From Strigomonas culicis (taxonomy: Eukaryota; Euglenozoa; Kinetoplastea; Trypanosomatida; Trypanosomatidae): a stretch of DNA of 42,729 nt. The stretch lies in assembly GCA_000482145.1 (NCBI GenBank), contig AUXH01000092.1:1-42729 (forward strand), in the 5' to 3' direction. This document shows, in pieces, positions 1 to 9,674 of the stretch (within the stretch, counting starts at the first letter, position 1; each line of letters starts with the position of its first letter). The notes beneath the pieces are model-generated. The model saw only the letters and a list, made by a program, of their open reading frames with translations, ran no database searches and was not told where the DNA came from. A program made the translations under genes and the position numbers.

Positions 1-150
1 CGCGCCAGCGGCCGTCGCTCATCTCCGCGGCGCGCGCGCCGCGGGGCGGCGGCGCCAGTCTCCCGCCCGTCGTGGCGGTGCGGCGGGGGCCATGATGCGC
101 AGCCGGCGCCCCCCTCTCTCCCCGTTGGCATCACCATCCTCATCCTCTAG
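1..150 (+). CDS. 3' end of an unidentified gene (partial)
   Basis: The first 150 bases have the GC-rich composition typical of coding DNA here, and the sequence turns T-rich straight after the TAG at 148-150. Frame 1 is open from the window edge to that stop. Its last eight codons (read as GITILIL and neighbours) nearly all end in C, which fits the codon bias of the other genes. Frame 3 is also open but stops earlier, at 93-95, with equally strong third-position GC, so the true frame is not certain. The fragment is Arg/Ala/Pro-rich with no recognisable domain, and no function can be given. The long T-rich stretch that follows would be its 3' UTR. Confidence 0.4.
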   Translation, partial: RASGRRSSPRRARRGAAAPVSRPSWRCGGGHDAQPAPPSLPVGITILIL

Positions 151-246
151 GGTGAGAGCTTTTTTTTCTTTTAGTTTTCTGCCATCAATATGGTGGTTTC
201 ATATTTCTTCTCTGTTACAGTGTTCACACATAGTAAATTTAGACTT

Positions 247-247
<1 letters not shown>

Positions 248-282
<35 letters not shown>

Positions 283-301
283 GTTGTCTGTGTGTGTGTG
301 A
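248..301. repeat. (CA)n-(TA)n-(TG)n compound microsatellite
   Basis: A run of about six CA units passes directly into about ten TA units and then, after a short interruption, into TG units. Because CA and TG runs are complementary and flank the self-complementary TA core, the whole tract is a near-perfect inverted repeat that could form a hairpin or cruciform. It lies in a probable UTR. Confidence 0.85.
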
Positions 302-1670
302 TTTTGATAATGACAGTGCAATGAATTCTGTCTCCTTCGCAATGCAGTATGGTGTGTCTTTCCACATTTTTTGTTGTTTCTTTTGAGTTCAATCGTGTTC
401 ACGTATGAACTGTTTCGTTGTACACACACCGATTGAGTATCTTCTTAATAAAGATTATCTTTACACTTGGTGTCTTTAATGGTTTGCGTGTCAGTTTTTT
501 GTTTGTTCCTCTTTAACTCGTAGGCTACATTGTATTTTGTATGTGTTTTCTTTTTTTCTTCTTGATGGATTGCCGTTGTTATTCTACTGTTACGATTGTA
601 TCTTATTATTTTTGTTGTTTATGCTTATTTCGTTTCATTCTTTCTATTCCCTTAAACAAAACAAGAAAACTACTTGTATTACTTTTCAATTCTATTAGTA
701 TTCTTACGAAAGATGCATCTACGTGTCTTATGTATATATGTACTTGTTTTCTACATGCTCCCTGTTCTTGCCGCCGTGGAAGAAATGGTGAAGATGAAAA
801 AGAAAAAAATGACCTTCCTCTCCTCTCTTATTCTCTCCGTTGCGTACATAATTTCATAGAAAGTATAGTTTTGAAAAAAAAAGGAAAAAAAGGAAGACCT
901 TTTTTATCGTACCTTTTTATTGATTTTCTGTTCTTTTTTTTTTTTTTGGAGATTCGTTAGTATTTTTCTTGTCATTGTTGTGTTCTTTAGTTTTCTTCAT
1001 TTCTCTTTTTTTTTTTGAAAATATCTGATTCATAAATATATATTTATATATATATTTCTTCGTTTTGTTATTGTTTACTTTCATACGAGTAGGCAGTAGC
1101 AAGCAAAAGCGTAGGCACGACGGATCCGCAATACTGCTGCCACGGACACTACTACACCGAGAACAGGTTTCTTTTGTTCACACAGACGCACATTCTCTCT
1201 AGTAGTCGTACTAGCGGTAGTAGTATTACCTATTCGTTGTTGTTTTGTGCTTTTTTTAAAAAAAAAAAACCTGTTTGTTTGTTTATTTTCCTTGTTAACC
1301 CTCGTGGCAGCAGAAGTATACACTGTATAGGTATTTATCTATCGTATATATATTCTATATACATACATACACACAAATACATACCCTTCTCGTGTAAAGC
1401 ACACTTGGACACCCACCCACACACACAAAAAAAAAAAACAGTAACAACAACGAAACGAACAAAGACAAAACGCTAACACATAAGATAACACAATTTGCTG
1501 CACACTGATTTTTTTGTGTTGTTGTTGAGCACAACAGTAAACCGAGTATACCCTCGAAACAAAGCAACAACAGCAAAAAGAAACAGTGTGATAATAATCA
1601 TTTTTTATTGTTCTTCATTAATTATAAAAAAAAAGGTATCTTTGCACAATACAGCGAAACGTAGGCTGGC

Positions 1671-1710
1671 TTTTTTTTTTTTTGCATCTACTTCCTTTCA
1701 TTACGCATAG
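1671..1710 (+). promoter_or_regulatory. Probable spliced-leader acceptor for the cyclin gene
   Basis: A T-rich pyrimidine tract (about 1671-1700) is followed by the first downstream AG at 1709-1710, some 72 nt before the cyclin ATG. In trypanosomatids this arrangement marks the trans-splicing acceptor. A second AG at 1773-1774, after a weaker tract, would give a much shorter leader. Confidence 0.5.
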
Positions 1711-1782
1711 CAAAACAAAGGGAAGGAAAACAAGAGCAGCCATCGACATAAAGCGTGTCCTTTTGTACTCGTAGCGGCTGTC

Positions 1783-4194
1783 ATGAAGGACGGCGTTGGT
1801 TTCAGTGCGGCCCCGCCGCCAGCAGACCCGCAGTCCCCGGCGGCGCCGCCGCCGCTGCGCGTGTCGCAGATGGTCGTGACTGTACATGGGCTGTTCGACA
1901 TGCCACGCGCCATGACGCAGCTAGACGCCCGTCGCGAGTCCTTCGAGATCGTGATGCGGCCCAAGGCGAAGTACTACCTCGGCGACGAGCGGCGCTGCCA
2001 GTTGGAGCTGCCGGACCAGGTCATCCCCTTCTCGCCCTCGGCCATCCTCTTCAAGCACGACCGCTTCACCCTAGACTTTGACAACCTGTCGTCGGTCAGC
2101 CGCAACGGGTCCCCGCGGCAGGCGGCGACCTCCGTCTCGCAGGGCAACAGCATGATCAGCAGCGCCACGGAGTCCTTCTCGTTCGTCGTGAACAACGGCG
2201 CGAGCGGCGGCGGTGGCAAGGGGTTCGACAGCGTCGAGGAGACGGGCACGGAGCCGACCGAGGAGGAGCTTTACCTGCGCCGCCACCGCCGCGCGAACAC
2301 GGTCGTGCTGCAGTACCCGACGCGCGACGACCTCAAGGTGATCGTTGAGGTGCTCATCGGGGTGCGCACGCGCTGCATCAACTCCGCCTCCGTGCGCTGG
2401 ATCACGCCGTCGCCGCAGGACAGCGTGTCGTCCTCGTCGACGAAGCGTGCGCAGATCGCGACTTTCGCGGCGGCGGAGAGCGAGGTGTCGCACTACAAGA
2501 TCATCAACCGCTTCGTAGGGCTGATGGTGGGGCACCTCAGCTGCACCATCAGCCTCCCCCACGCGCGGGAGGACCTGCGGCTCGTGCCGGAGTCCGCCGC
2601 GCTCATCGCGGTCGCGGCCGCGCGCCTCTCGCGGGACTGCGAGCACTTCGCGCGGCTTTACCCGGCCGCCCCGGCGAGCGAGCTACCGACCGTCGACGAG
2701 CTGCGTGCGCGGCTGGAGCAGGGCGAGTCGGAGCTGGCCCTCTGGAAGTACATCTTTTCTATAGTCTACCCCACCTACTACGAAGACCGCGTGCGGCGCA
2801 TCCTCACCATGTACCCCCCGGGGCCGCAGAGCCTCGAGTGGGTGCAGGCGAGCGCCGAAGAGCTCGTCACGGCGCACCGCGGCGCCGAGGAAGACCTCGT
2901 GCGCCACCTCTGCGCGGAGCTGGGCCCGGAGGTGAGCAGTGTATACCCCCGCACGCGCCGCGCCGCCTACCGCTGGCTCTACGACCTCTCGGACAGCAGC
3001 ATTAAGGCCTGCATCGAGGCTGTCTACCCGAACCCCAGGAGCCTGCTGGACACGGACCCGGACGTGTACATGCGCACGCTCGAGAGCAAGTTCGGCCCGG
3101 AGACGGAGCCGATCCGCTACAACTTCCCCCCCATTAGCTACACACCAGACAGCCGCGCCTACTTCAGCGGCAGCCTGCACTTCCCCTCCAGCCACGCGCA
3201 GACGCGCGACCAGGTCCTCGCGGCGCGGTCGGAGCGGCCGCCGCTGCAGAACACGCCGTACGAGCGGCCGCTCGACCTCCCCGCGATCAACCACAACGGC
3301 CGCCGCATGGGCGAGATCGACTTTCTGCTGTACAAGTACAAACCGGAGTTCCAGCAGATCATCCCGTCCATCGCGGACGCAATGGAGGCGGTCGTGTCGC
3401 ACAACGAGACGCTGCTGCAGCGGCGCCGCGTGGAGAACGACCCGGCCTTCGACAGCTTTCACACGGTGCAGCCCGTGCACCAGTACACGGTCATCCTTAG
3501 TCGGCTCGCGGAGTACACGTACGTGTCGCCGAGCTCCTTCCTCGCGGCGCTCATCTACATGGACCGGCTCGCGATGCGCTACCCGTCGCTGTACATCACC
3601 GTCTTCAACGTGGAGCGGCTGCTCATCACGGCGGTGCGCGTGGCGAGCAAGGTGGTGGAGCTGCGCAGCGTGAACAACCGCAACTTCGCCGGCGTCTTCT
3701 CCATCCCCACCGCGGAGGTGAATCAGATGGAGGAGCAGCTGGTCAAGCTGCTCGAGTTCGACTTCTTCCTGTCGCCGGAGGAATTCCGCAGCTACGCGGT
3801 GCAGATGGAGCCGCCGGCGGCGCTCACGCAGATGCGCAACAGCGTGCGCCACCTCGGCAAGGACAGCGGCACGCGCCAGCCCTCCGGCGTCGCGGAGGAG
3901 GAGGAGGACGACGTGCGCAACGGCCCCACCGCGGGCGCGAAGGACGTGAGCCCCACGACGACCTCCGGCACGCCCGCGCGGCGCGCGCCGTCGTCGGCGC
4001 CGTACGACCGGCCGCGCAACGCGGCGAGCTACGACGGCGGCGCCATGCAGCCGTCGCCGCCGCTGCAGCGGCCGCCCTGCGGTGTCCCGGTGCGCGCGAG
4101 CGTGCCGATCGTCGGCGGCGCCATGTACGAGCAGTCACAGCCGCTCCCGCAGCAGCAGACCTTCTTTGGGGAGGACATCAAGAATAAGGCATGA
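1783..4194 (+). CDS. Large PHO80-type cyclin with kinetoplastid charged-repeat units
   Basis: The 803-residue product has a cyclin fold at about residues 566-675, beginning at HQYTVILSRLAEYT. It contains helix segments typical of the PHO80/PCL (P/U-type) cyclin family: a start helix, a PSSFLAALIYMDRL second helix, an INR-like segment followed by VASKVVEL, and a closing LLEFDFFLSPEEF. Such cyclins bind and activate cyclin-dependent kinases, in trypanosomes CRKs. Family members are usually 150-250 aa, so this one has a very long N-terminal extension. Residues about 332-384 match a repeat unit found in many kinetoplastid proteins (tyrosines, a central G-EE-L, ending GPEV), and a weaker second copy ends near residue 445. 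The C-terminus is Pro/Arg-rich and looks disordered. The start is the first ATG with coding bias; an internal Met at codon 30 is a possible alternative. The CRK partner is unknown. Confidence 0.85.
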   Translation: MKDGVGFSAAPPPADPQSPAAPPPLRVSQMVVTVHGLFDMPRAMTQLDARRESFEIVMRPKAKYYLGDERRCQLELPDQVIPFSPSAILFKHDRFTLDFDNLSSVSRNGSPRQAATSVSQGNSMISSATESFSFVVNNGASGGGGKGFDSVEETGTEPTEEELYLRRHRRANTVVLQYPTRDDLKVIVEVLIGVRTRCINSASVRWITPSPQDSVSSSSTKRAQIATFAAAESEVSHYKIINRFVGLMVGHLSCTISLPHAREDLRLVPESAALIAVAAARLSRDCEHFARLYPAAPASELPTVDELRARLEQGESELALWKYIFSIVYPTYYEDRVRRILTMYPPGPQSLEWVQASAEELVTAHRGAEEDLVRHLCAELGPEVSSVYPRTRRAAYRWLYDLSDSSIKACIEAVYPNPRSLLDTDPDVYMRTLESKFGPETEPIRYNFPPISYTPDSRAYFSGSLHFPSSHAQTRDQVLAARSERPPLQNTPYERPLDLPAINHNGRRMGEIDFLLYKYKPEFQQIIPSIADAMEAVVSHNETLLQRRRVENDPAFDSFHTVQPVHQYTVILSRLAEYTYVSPSSFLAALIYMDRLAMRYPSLYITVFNVERLLITAVRVASKVVELRSVNNRNFAGVFSIPTAEVNQMEEQLVKLLEFDFFLSPEEFRSYAVQMEPPAALTQMRNSVRHLGKDSGTRQPSGVAEEEEDDVRNGPTAGAKDVSPTTTSGTPARRAPSSAPYDRPRNAASYDGGAMQPSPPLQRPPCGVPVRASVPIVGGAMYEQSQPLPQQQTFFGEDIKNKA

Positions 4195-5585
4195 CGGACC
4201 CGCGCGGTGGAACTTACCTTGCCCGCTAGCATCACACACACAGACACGGGTATCCAGGTGACGGGAACCGATGTGATTGCGATTTCAAAGGGGGGGAAAA
4301 TGTAGAAAACAGAATCACGTATGTAATTTCTTTTTTGCACCCCCTTCTACATTTCTATTATTATTGTTTTTCTTATTTACTTGTACTGGTGATCGTCTCA
4401 TTGCTGTTGTGTTTTCGTTGTTTTGTCATCACTTTTTTCCCCCTTTTTGCGATGCCAAATATATAATCTATATATACAAAAATGACTAAATGATGATAGT
4501 GGAAGAGTCTGTTTTCTCACAAAATGCCGACACCTTTTTTTGTTTGTTTGTTTGTTTTAAGGGTAGACTGTTGTGAATAAAACCGATCTTTCCCTGTTTG
4601 CTCTGTAGATGCATACATCTATCGATCTATATGTACGTACACAATACATAAAAATCTATGTTATTCTTTTTTTTCAATGCTTGTTTGGTTATGAGAAAAG
4701 ACCGCCACTTCCTCATACGATTGTGGTTCATGGAAAGGTAAGAACAAAAAGAAAGCCAATGAGAAAAAAAAAAGCGAGCAAACATGTATAAAAAAGAAAA
4801 AAAAACAGACGAAGAGAAGCAAAAAAAAAAGTGTGTGTGCTTGTTCTCTTTGTAAACAGAAGGGAAAAAATAAAGTTCTGAAATAGAAATGGAATACACA
4901 TGTAATAGTGTTTTTCGTAAAGAAGAATAAAAACACTTCGACAAGGTTTACTCTAAGTATAGTTCTTTTTCTATATCGACACAGGCCAGTGTTTTTTATT
5001 TTATTCTATTTTTCTGTTCATGATTTCCTCTCTATTGAGTATGCTTTTGTTAACATGTATACGTTTTTCTTTATTCTCTTATTTTCTTGCTTTTTTCTCC
5101 CGTTCCTTTCTTTTTTTTTTCTGTGTTGTTGTGTTTTTCTCTGTCTGTTTATCGTGAACTCCAGTTGCCTTTGTAACAATGTATTTGTTTAATTTCGATT
5201 TAAAAAAAAAACTCTTTCTGTTTTATTGTGTATTATATGTTTCTCCATAATTATTGTTCAACAATTAGTTTAAAAAAACAACTTTTTTTCCTATTACAAG
5301 TATTGAGCTGCTGCCTGTGAAAGTCATGTGATTTGCACGGATCTCCCACGATTCTATGTTATTCGTTAATTCCCTTTTCTCTACTTCTACTTCTGCACAC
5401 AAAAGAAACAGTATGGCCGCAGCAAATTTGCTACACGGCCTCCTTTGCTCTTAAACCCAAACAGAAGAAAAAAAAAAGAAGCAGAACCAAGTTAACTGTT
5501 TCTTTTTTCGTGTGATCCCACTCTCTATTGCTTTTGCGCTATACCAGGCACGTGCCGAACGTGCGGGAGTGAGCGTGTGCGCACC
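4195..5585. other. AT-rich intergenic region, no gene seen
   Basis: About 1.4 kb of T- and A-rich sequence with many homopolymers (poly-A near 4770-4830, poly-T near 5100-5125). All open frames are low-complexity Phe/Lys peptides without third-position GC bias. It likely carries the cyclin 3' UTR and the leader of the SPRY gene. Confidence 0.6.
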
Positions 5586-7502
5586 ATGTTCTACTCTCAG
5601 TGGCGCCTGCGCCCCCCTTCGCACTTCCACGTGGCGCTGGGTGATGCGCAGACCGAGGCGGAGAGCGGCGGCGACCGCTTCGTCACGCAGCGCTGCCAGC
5701 CGGACGGCCACGTCGTCGACACCCTCCAATTCCACGCGCCCTCGAGCACGCCGCCCAAGACGGCCGCCGCGCGGCTGCAGCGGCGCCGGGCCCTCTTCGA
5801 CCGCTACCACGTCAAGACGAGCGAGGCGCTGCAGCCGACGTGCGGCCTCGTGTACATGGAGCTGCAGCTCGCGGCACTGCAGGACCCGCCGGGCGCCGCG
5901 GCGGTGCTGCCGCCGCCCATCGTGCTGGGCCTCTGCCGCGAGGGGCTCGCGCCGTCGCGGCTGCCCGGCGTGGAGCGGCTCAGCGTCGGCTGGTTCACCG
6001 CGCAGCGCACCGTCTTCAGCGGCGGCGAGGAGGAGGGCGCGCGCCTCCCGGTCGCCCTGCGCGGCCCGCCGCCGCTCGCCGCCGACGGCGCGCCGCGCCC
6101 GCCGTTCGCCTCCACCGTGCCGCGCCGCTGCCTCGCCGTCGGCGACGCGGTCGGCTGCCTCGTCAGCTTCGCGCAGGGCTCGGTGGCCTTCACGCTGAAC
6201 GGGTACCTGCTGCCGCTGCGCGTGCCGCTGCCGCCGGTCGGGCCGCGCGCAGGGTACCACTTCGCGGTCGGTGTGCAGCGCCGCTCCCCTGGCCTGACGC
6301 TGCGGGTGCGGTTCGCCGCCGGTGCCGTCGCCGGGCCCTCCGCCGGGCCGCCCGCGGCGGAGGGGCACACCGTCTTCGACGTGGAGGCGTACAGCCGCGT
6401 CGTCGCCGCGCACGTCGCGCAGCGCGTCGATCCCACGACGCTAACGCGCAGCGGCGCGGCCGGCGCGGACGCCGACGACCGCCGCGCGGTGCGGCTGCTG
6501 CGACAGTACTTCGCGGCCCACGGGCAGCCGCGCGCCCTCGCGGCGCTCGAGCGCGAGTGTCGCGACCTGCTGCCGCCCGACGCGGCGCGGCCGGCGGCGC
6601 AGGCCGCGGAGGACCAGGCGCACGCGGCGTGGGTCGCGGAGCTCCGCCGGCTGACCCACACGCCGCACGGGGCGGCCGCCGCGCTGCGCGCGCTGCAGGC
6701 CCACTGCCTGCCGTACCCGCAGGTGCAGCAGCGCCTCCTCGCGCTGGCGGTGCCGCCGGCCGCGGACGGGCCGCCGGCACCGCTGCGCCGAGAGGACTGG
6801 GCGTGGGTCGTGGCGCAGCGCGCGGACGTGCTCTTCGCGCTGCGCTGCCTCGGCGTCGCGGACGCGGTGTTGGACGCGGCCGGCGGCGCCACGGCGCTGT
6901 CCCCCGCGGCGGCGCTCGCCGCCTTCAGCGCCGCGGTGCTGCAGCCGCCGGCGCCAGCGCCGCCGCACGGCCGGCTGGGGTCTATCCTCGGGCACCACGC
7001 CGCGCCGCCGCAGGCCGCGCAGCTTGCGCTCGGTCACGCGATGGTGTCGCTGCTGACCGCCGCGGCGCGCTGGCCGACAGCGGCGCGGTCGGCGCTGCGC
7101 ACGCTGCTGGAGGCCGCGCGCGCCGCGTACCAGCACGCCGCGTGGTGTGCGCTCGAGCACGCGATGGAGGAGGCGCAGTGCGACCTCAGCCGCGTGCTCC
7201 TCCCCCTGGCGCAGGCGGCGGAGGCCTCCAGCACGCTGCGGCTGCTGTGGCGCCGCGTGCATGGCGTGGGGGCCCTGCGTCCCGGTCTGCACATCGTCGC
7301 CGAGGCCTTCGCGGCGCAGCTGCAGCGCAGCGTGCTGGCGCACGGGGGGTCCGTCGGCGCCGGCCGCCACCACCACGGCGATGCGGCGGAGGAGGACTGC
7401 GCGGACGCGGTGCTTGTGCCCGATGTCAGCGAGGCGGAGCTACTGCGCGTCGCGGAGATCCTCCACCACATCCATGATGGGATGTTCTCTCATATTTGCT
7501 AG
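5586..7502 (+). CDS. SPRY-domain protein with LisH/CTLH-like C-terminal half (RanBPM-like)
   Basis: The product has 638 residues from the ATG at 5586. The frame is open slightly further upstream, but only a GTG lies there. Residues about 115-219 look like a SPRY/B30.2 domain: a VGWFTAQRTVFSGG strand near 134, then a GDAVGCLV stretch and FTLNGYLL near 202, the usual SPRY NG turn. After a Pro/Ala-rich linker, residues about 301-328 (RLLRQYFAAHG followed by ALAALERECRD) resemble a LisH helix pair. The remaining Ala/Leu-rich helices could be CTLH/CRA-like. SPRY-LisH-CTLH order is that of RanBP9/10 and yeast Gid1, scaffolds of a ubiquitin ligase, so a GID/CTLH complex role is possible but inferred. 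The extreme Ala/Arg/Pro content makes weak matches unreliable, and the SPRY call is firmer than the rest. Confidence 0.65.
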   Translation: MFYSQWRLRPPSHFHVALGDAQTEAESGGDRFVTQRCQPDGHVVDTLQFHAPSSTPPKTAAARLQRRRALFDRYHVKTSEALQPTCGLVYMELQLAALQDPPGAAAVLPPPIVLGLCREGLAPSRLPGVERLSVGWFTAQRTVFSGGEEEGARLPVALRGPPPLAADGAPRPPFASTVPRRCLAVGDAVGCLVSFAQGSVAFTLNGYLLPLRVPLPPVGPRAGYHFAVGVQRRSPGLTLRVRFAAGAVAGPSAGPPAAEGHTVFDVEAYSRVVAAHVAQRVDPTTLTRSGAAGADADDRRAVRLLRQYFAAHGQPRALAALERECRDLLPPDAARPAAQAAEDQAHAAWVAELRRLTHTPHGAAAALRALQAHCLPYPQVQQRLLALAVPPAADGPPAPLRREDWAWVVAQRADVLFALRCLGVADAVLDAAGGATALSPAAALAAFSAAVLQPPAPAPPHGRLGSILGHHAAPPQAAQLALGHAMVSLLTAAARWPTAARSALRTLLEAARAAYQHAAWCALEHAMEEAQCDLSRVLLPLAQAAEASSTLRLLWRRVHGVGALRPGLHIVAEAFAAQLQRSVLAHGGSVGAGRHHHGDAAEEDCADAVLVPDVSEAELLRVAEILHHIHDGMFSHIC

Positions 7503-7958
7503 CGTGTTGTGGCATTTTCGCTCTTGTGTATCATATGAACCGACGAAGGCAATGTTTTTTTTTTTTTGTGTGTGTGTGCGTGCTTCCTTTTTTCTTCTTG
7601 CTCTTTTTACTTATGTGAACCACATGTACTAACATCACTCCAATTACAGCAACAACAACAAGACGTAGGTGTTTTAATCAAAGAAAAAAAGGTATGATAT
7701 TGGTGATTGCTTGCTCCTGGTTGTCCGCCTCTTCCGTTGCGGCGCCTTTCTCACCGTGCCGCTCTCCTCTGTATTGTGCATTCTCCTTCCCCCCCCCCCC
7801 CTTCTCTTCTTGAATATATTTTGTGTATGTACGCATGTAAGATCCAGGGGCGTCGAACACCTTATAGAAGAAGCACGGTTAGAGCGCCGAGCACGGACCG
7901 CACGCACACGCGCTAGCCACTCCACACACCCCCACACACACTCTCTCTCCCATCCGAC
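7503..7958. other. Intergenic region, no gene seen
   Basis: T-rich 3' flank of the SPRY gene with a TG repeat near 7567-7580. It is followed by a C-run (about 7792-7802) within a pyrimidine tract that probably directs trans-splicing of the next gene. Open frames entering from 7711 are out-of-frame shadows of the gene starting at 7959. Confidence 0.55.
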
Positions 7959-9212
7959 ATGCCTTACTTCAACGCCGCGACGGGCCGCATGCAGCCGACG
8001 CCGCCGCGCCGGCCCCCACCGCGCCGCAGCTCCATCATGCGCGTGCCGACGCACCGCTACCGCCAGGACGCGGCGGCGAGCCACGCGCGGCAGTCCCACA
8101 GCCCGCCGCGCCGCGCGCCGGTGGACGGGCCGCACGCGCCCCTCGTGCCGGCCGTCGGCCGCCAGCCCTCCGCGCCGCGCCGCGCGCCCAGCATCGACAG
8201 CTCCGCCTCCTCCCGCAGCAGCCCGCTGCTCGGCGGGCGCGGGGGCAGCCCCATCGGCGTCACGCTCGCCGACCGGTCCGCGTCGCGCTACGTGGACGTC
8301 CGCGCGCGGGCCTCCATCTCGCGTCGCGACATTGTCGACAGCTACGTGCGGGAGCCCAGCTACGGGGTGCAGCAGGCGGCGGCGCGCGACCGCAGCGCCG
8401 CGAGCGCCGCGGGGCCGCGCGAGCCCAGCCGCCCGCAGACGCGCGAGAGCGGCTCGAAGCGGCCGTCGATCGCGCGCACGGAGGACGAGGACCCGTCCGA
8501 GCGCCTGTGGCGGCCGACGCCGCAGCACGCGCACGCGGCGGCGTCCTCCAGCGGCGGCTTGGGTCGCGTCGGCAGCTCGCGGCGCAGCAGCCAGCGCTCG
8601 CCGGTGCCGCGGGAGTCCGCCTACCGTCCGTTCGCGAGCACCCCGGTCGCCCACCACCCGCAGCCGCTGCCGCCGTCGTCGCACTACGCGACCAGCCTCC
8701 ACAAGGAGGAGCCACTGGACCGGCGCCTGCAGCGTTACGCGTGCGGCCCGCCGCGCACCGCGCACCTCCTCGGCGGCACCGAGCTGCTGCCGCGCCGGCC
8801 GCGGCTCCAGGGCATGCGCGGCGACGACCGGCGGTACTACCGGACCATCACGCGCTTCATCGAGAACCAGCCGGCGCGGCAGCAGCCGGAGCTGCGCGCG
8901 ATGCTGGCCGAGTACGAAGGGCGCGAGGACGAGCTGTGCGACGCGCTCACGGAGGCCTACGGGGACGACTTCGACGTCATGAAGAGCACGCTGCCGGCGC
9001 AGCGGATGCAGACCACCCAGCTGCTCGCGCCCTTCGTGAACAATAGAGACCCGTGGCGCGCGAGCGCGGCGAGCAGCATCTTGACGGGCGCAGGGATGCC
9101 CAGTTGCAACCCGCATGCGAATGTGTTCACGGGTGCTGGTGAGAGCGGCAGTATTAGCAGCCACTACGTCGCACTTGATATGCTCACGCCGCCGGTGCCC
9201 ACCAAATTGTAG
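7959..9212 (+). CDS. Basic low-complexity protein with C-terminal kinetoplastid repeat unit
   Basis: The 417-residue protein starts MPYFNAATGRMQPTPP at the first ATG after a CT-rich leader. Residues 1-280 are rich in Arg, Ser, Pro and Ala and are probably disordered. Residues about 289-339 form the only structured-looking part. It opens with RRYYRTITRF, has a central EYEGREDELCDAL and closes with an AYGDDF-type end. This has the same layout as the unit seen in the cyclin at 1783-4194 and in many kinetoplastid proteins, where it is often found in cytoskeletal or trafficking proteins (recalled, not checked). I recognise no enzyme or membrane segment. A structural or cytoskeletal role is a guess. 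Confidence 0.7.
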   Translation: MPYFNAATGRMQPTPPRRPPPRRSSIMRVPTHRYRQDAAASHARQSHSPPRRAPVDGPHAPLVPAVGRQPSAPRRAPSIDSSASSRSSPLLGGRGGSPIGVTLADRSASRYVDVRARASISRRDIVDSYVREPSYGVQQAAARDRSAASAAGPREPSRPQTRESGSKRPSIARTEDEDPSERLWRPTPQHAHAAASSSGGLGRVGSSRRSSQRSPVPRESAYRPFASTPVAHHPQPLPPSSHYATSLHKEEPLDRRLQRYACGPPRTAHLLGGTELLPRRPRLQGMRGDDRRYYRTITRFIENQPARQQPELRAMLAEYEGREDELCDALTEAYGDDFDVMKSTLPAQRMQTTQLLAPFVNNRDPWRASAASSILTGAGMPSCNPHANVFTGAGESGSISSHYVALDMLTPPVPTKL

Positions 9213-9674
9213 ACGAAACCATTATATATAAAGAAAAGGGTGCCGAGGAGGTGAACACACGCACCTGTGTATATCTCTATCCATATATTCACACATATTT
9301 ATACTCGGTTTATGTACGTCTCTCGTCTGTTTTCTCGTTTTTTTTTTGCAGTTGCGGGTGTTACTTCTTGCGGTTTGTTTGTACAACTATGGAAACATTG
9401 CTTTGTGTTGTGCAATGTACGTAAACTATATATTTTCTTTTAAACAAAAGTACATGTATACCAATTGTACCAATCATCTCCTTCCATTTCCAGGATGGGG
9501 TCTTTTTCTCTACCTTTTTATCATCCTGTTAAGGCAGCACTTTATTACGGTAAGTGTAGAGGTGCAAAAGGGTCGGAGGAACCGGATCGTACTCTCTACG
9601 CACATGTGCGTCAACTCCCTTCTCTCTTCCTTCCGCCTCTCCCTAGGATCGACCTACATACGCATAGCCTCACG
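9213..9674. other. Intergenic region with leader of the next gene
   Basis: AT-rich spacer containing the 3' UTR of the preceding gene and the trans-splicing signals of the membrane protein gene. The frame of the next gene stays open back to about 9465, but that extension has no codon bias and lies upstream of the likely acceptor, so it is treated as non-coding. Confidence 0.55.
9614..9646 (+). promoter_or_regulatory. Probable spliced-leader acceptor, 28 nt before ATG
   Basis: A nearly pure pyrimidine tract from about 9614 ends in CCCTAG with the AG at 9645-9646. It is followed by a 28-nt leader and the ATG at 9675. This supports using the downstream Met, and hence the signal peptide, as the true N-terminus of the next gene. 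Confidence 0.6.

Larger units (their letters stand above)
151..1782. other. Long AT-rich intergenic region with microsatellites
   Basis: This 1.6 kb stretch has many homopolymer T and A runs and no frame with the codon bias of the neighbouring genes. The open frames present (for example 541-960) encode Phe/Leu/Cys-rich low-complexity peptides and are not believed. It contains a (CA)n-(TA)n-(TG)n microsatellite near 248-301 and several CA-rich runs around 1360-1440. It presumably holds the 3' UTR of the gene on the left and the 5' UTR of the cyclin gene. I see no RNA gene in it. Confidence 0.6.

Noticed and set aside
541..960. 139-aa open frame in the first spacer
   Set aside because: Phe/Leu/Cys/Lys-rich translation of T- and A-rich DNA with no third-position GC bias, unlike every gene here.
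5840..7477. 545-aa Arg/Ala/Gly-rich frame overlapping the SPRY gene
   Set aside because: A +2 shadow of the SPRY coding frame; composition is extreme and no domain appears.
9550..9646. GTAAGT at 9550 and AG at 9646 as a second possible cis-intron ahead of the EMC10-like gene
   Set aside because: The upstream open stretch has no codon bias or homology. The AG is better explained as a trans-splicing acceptor directly before the signal-peptide ATG.
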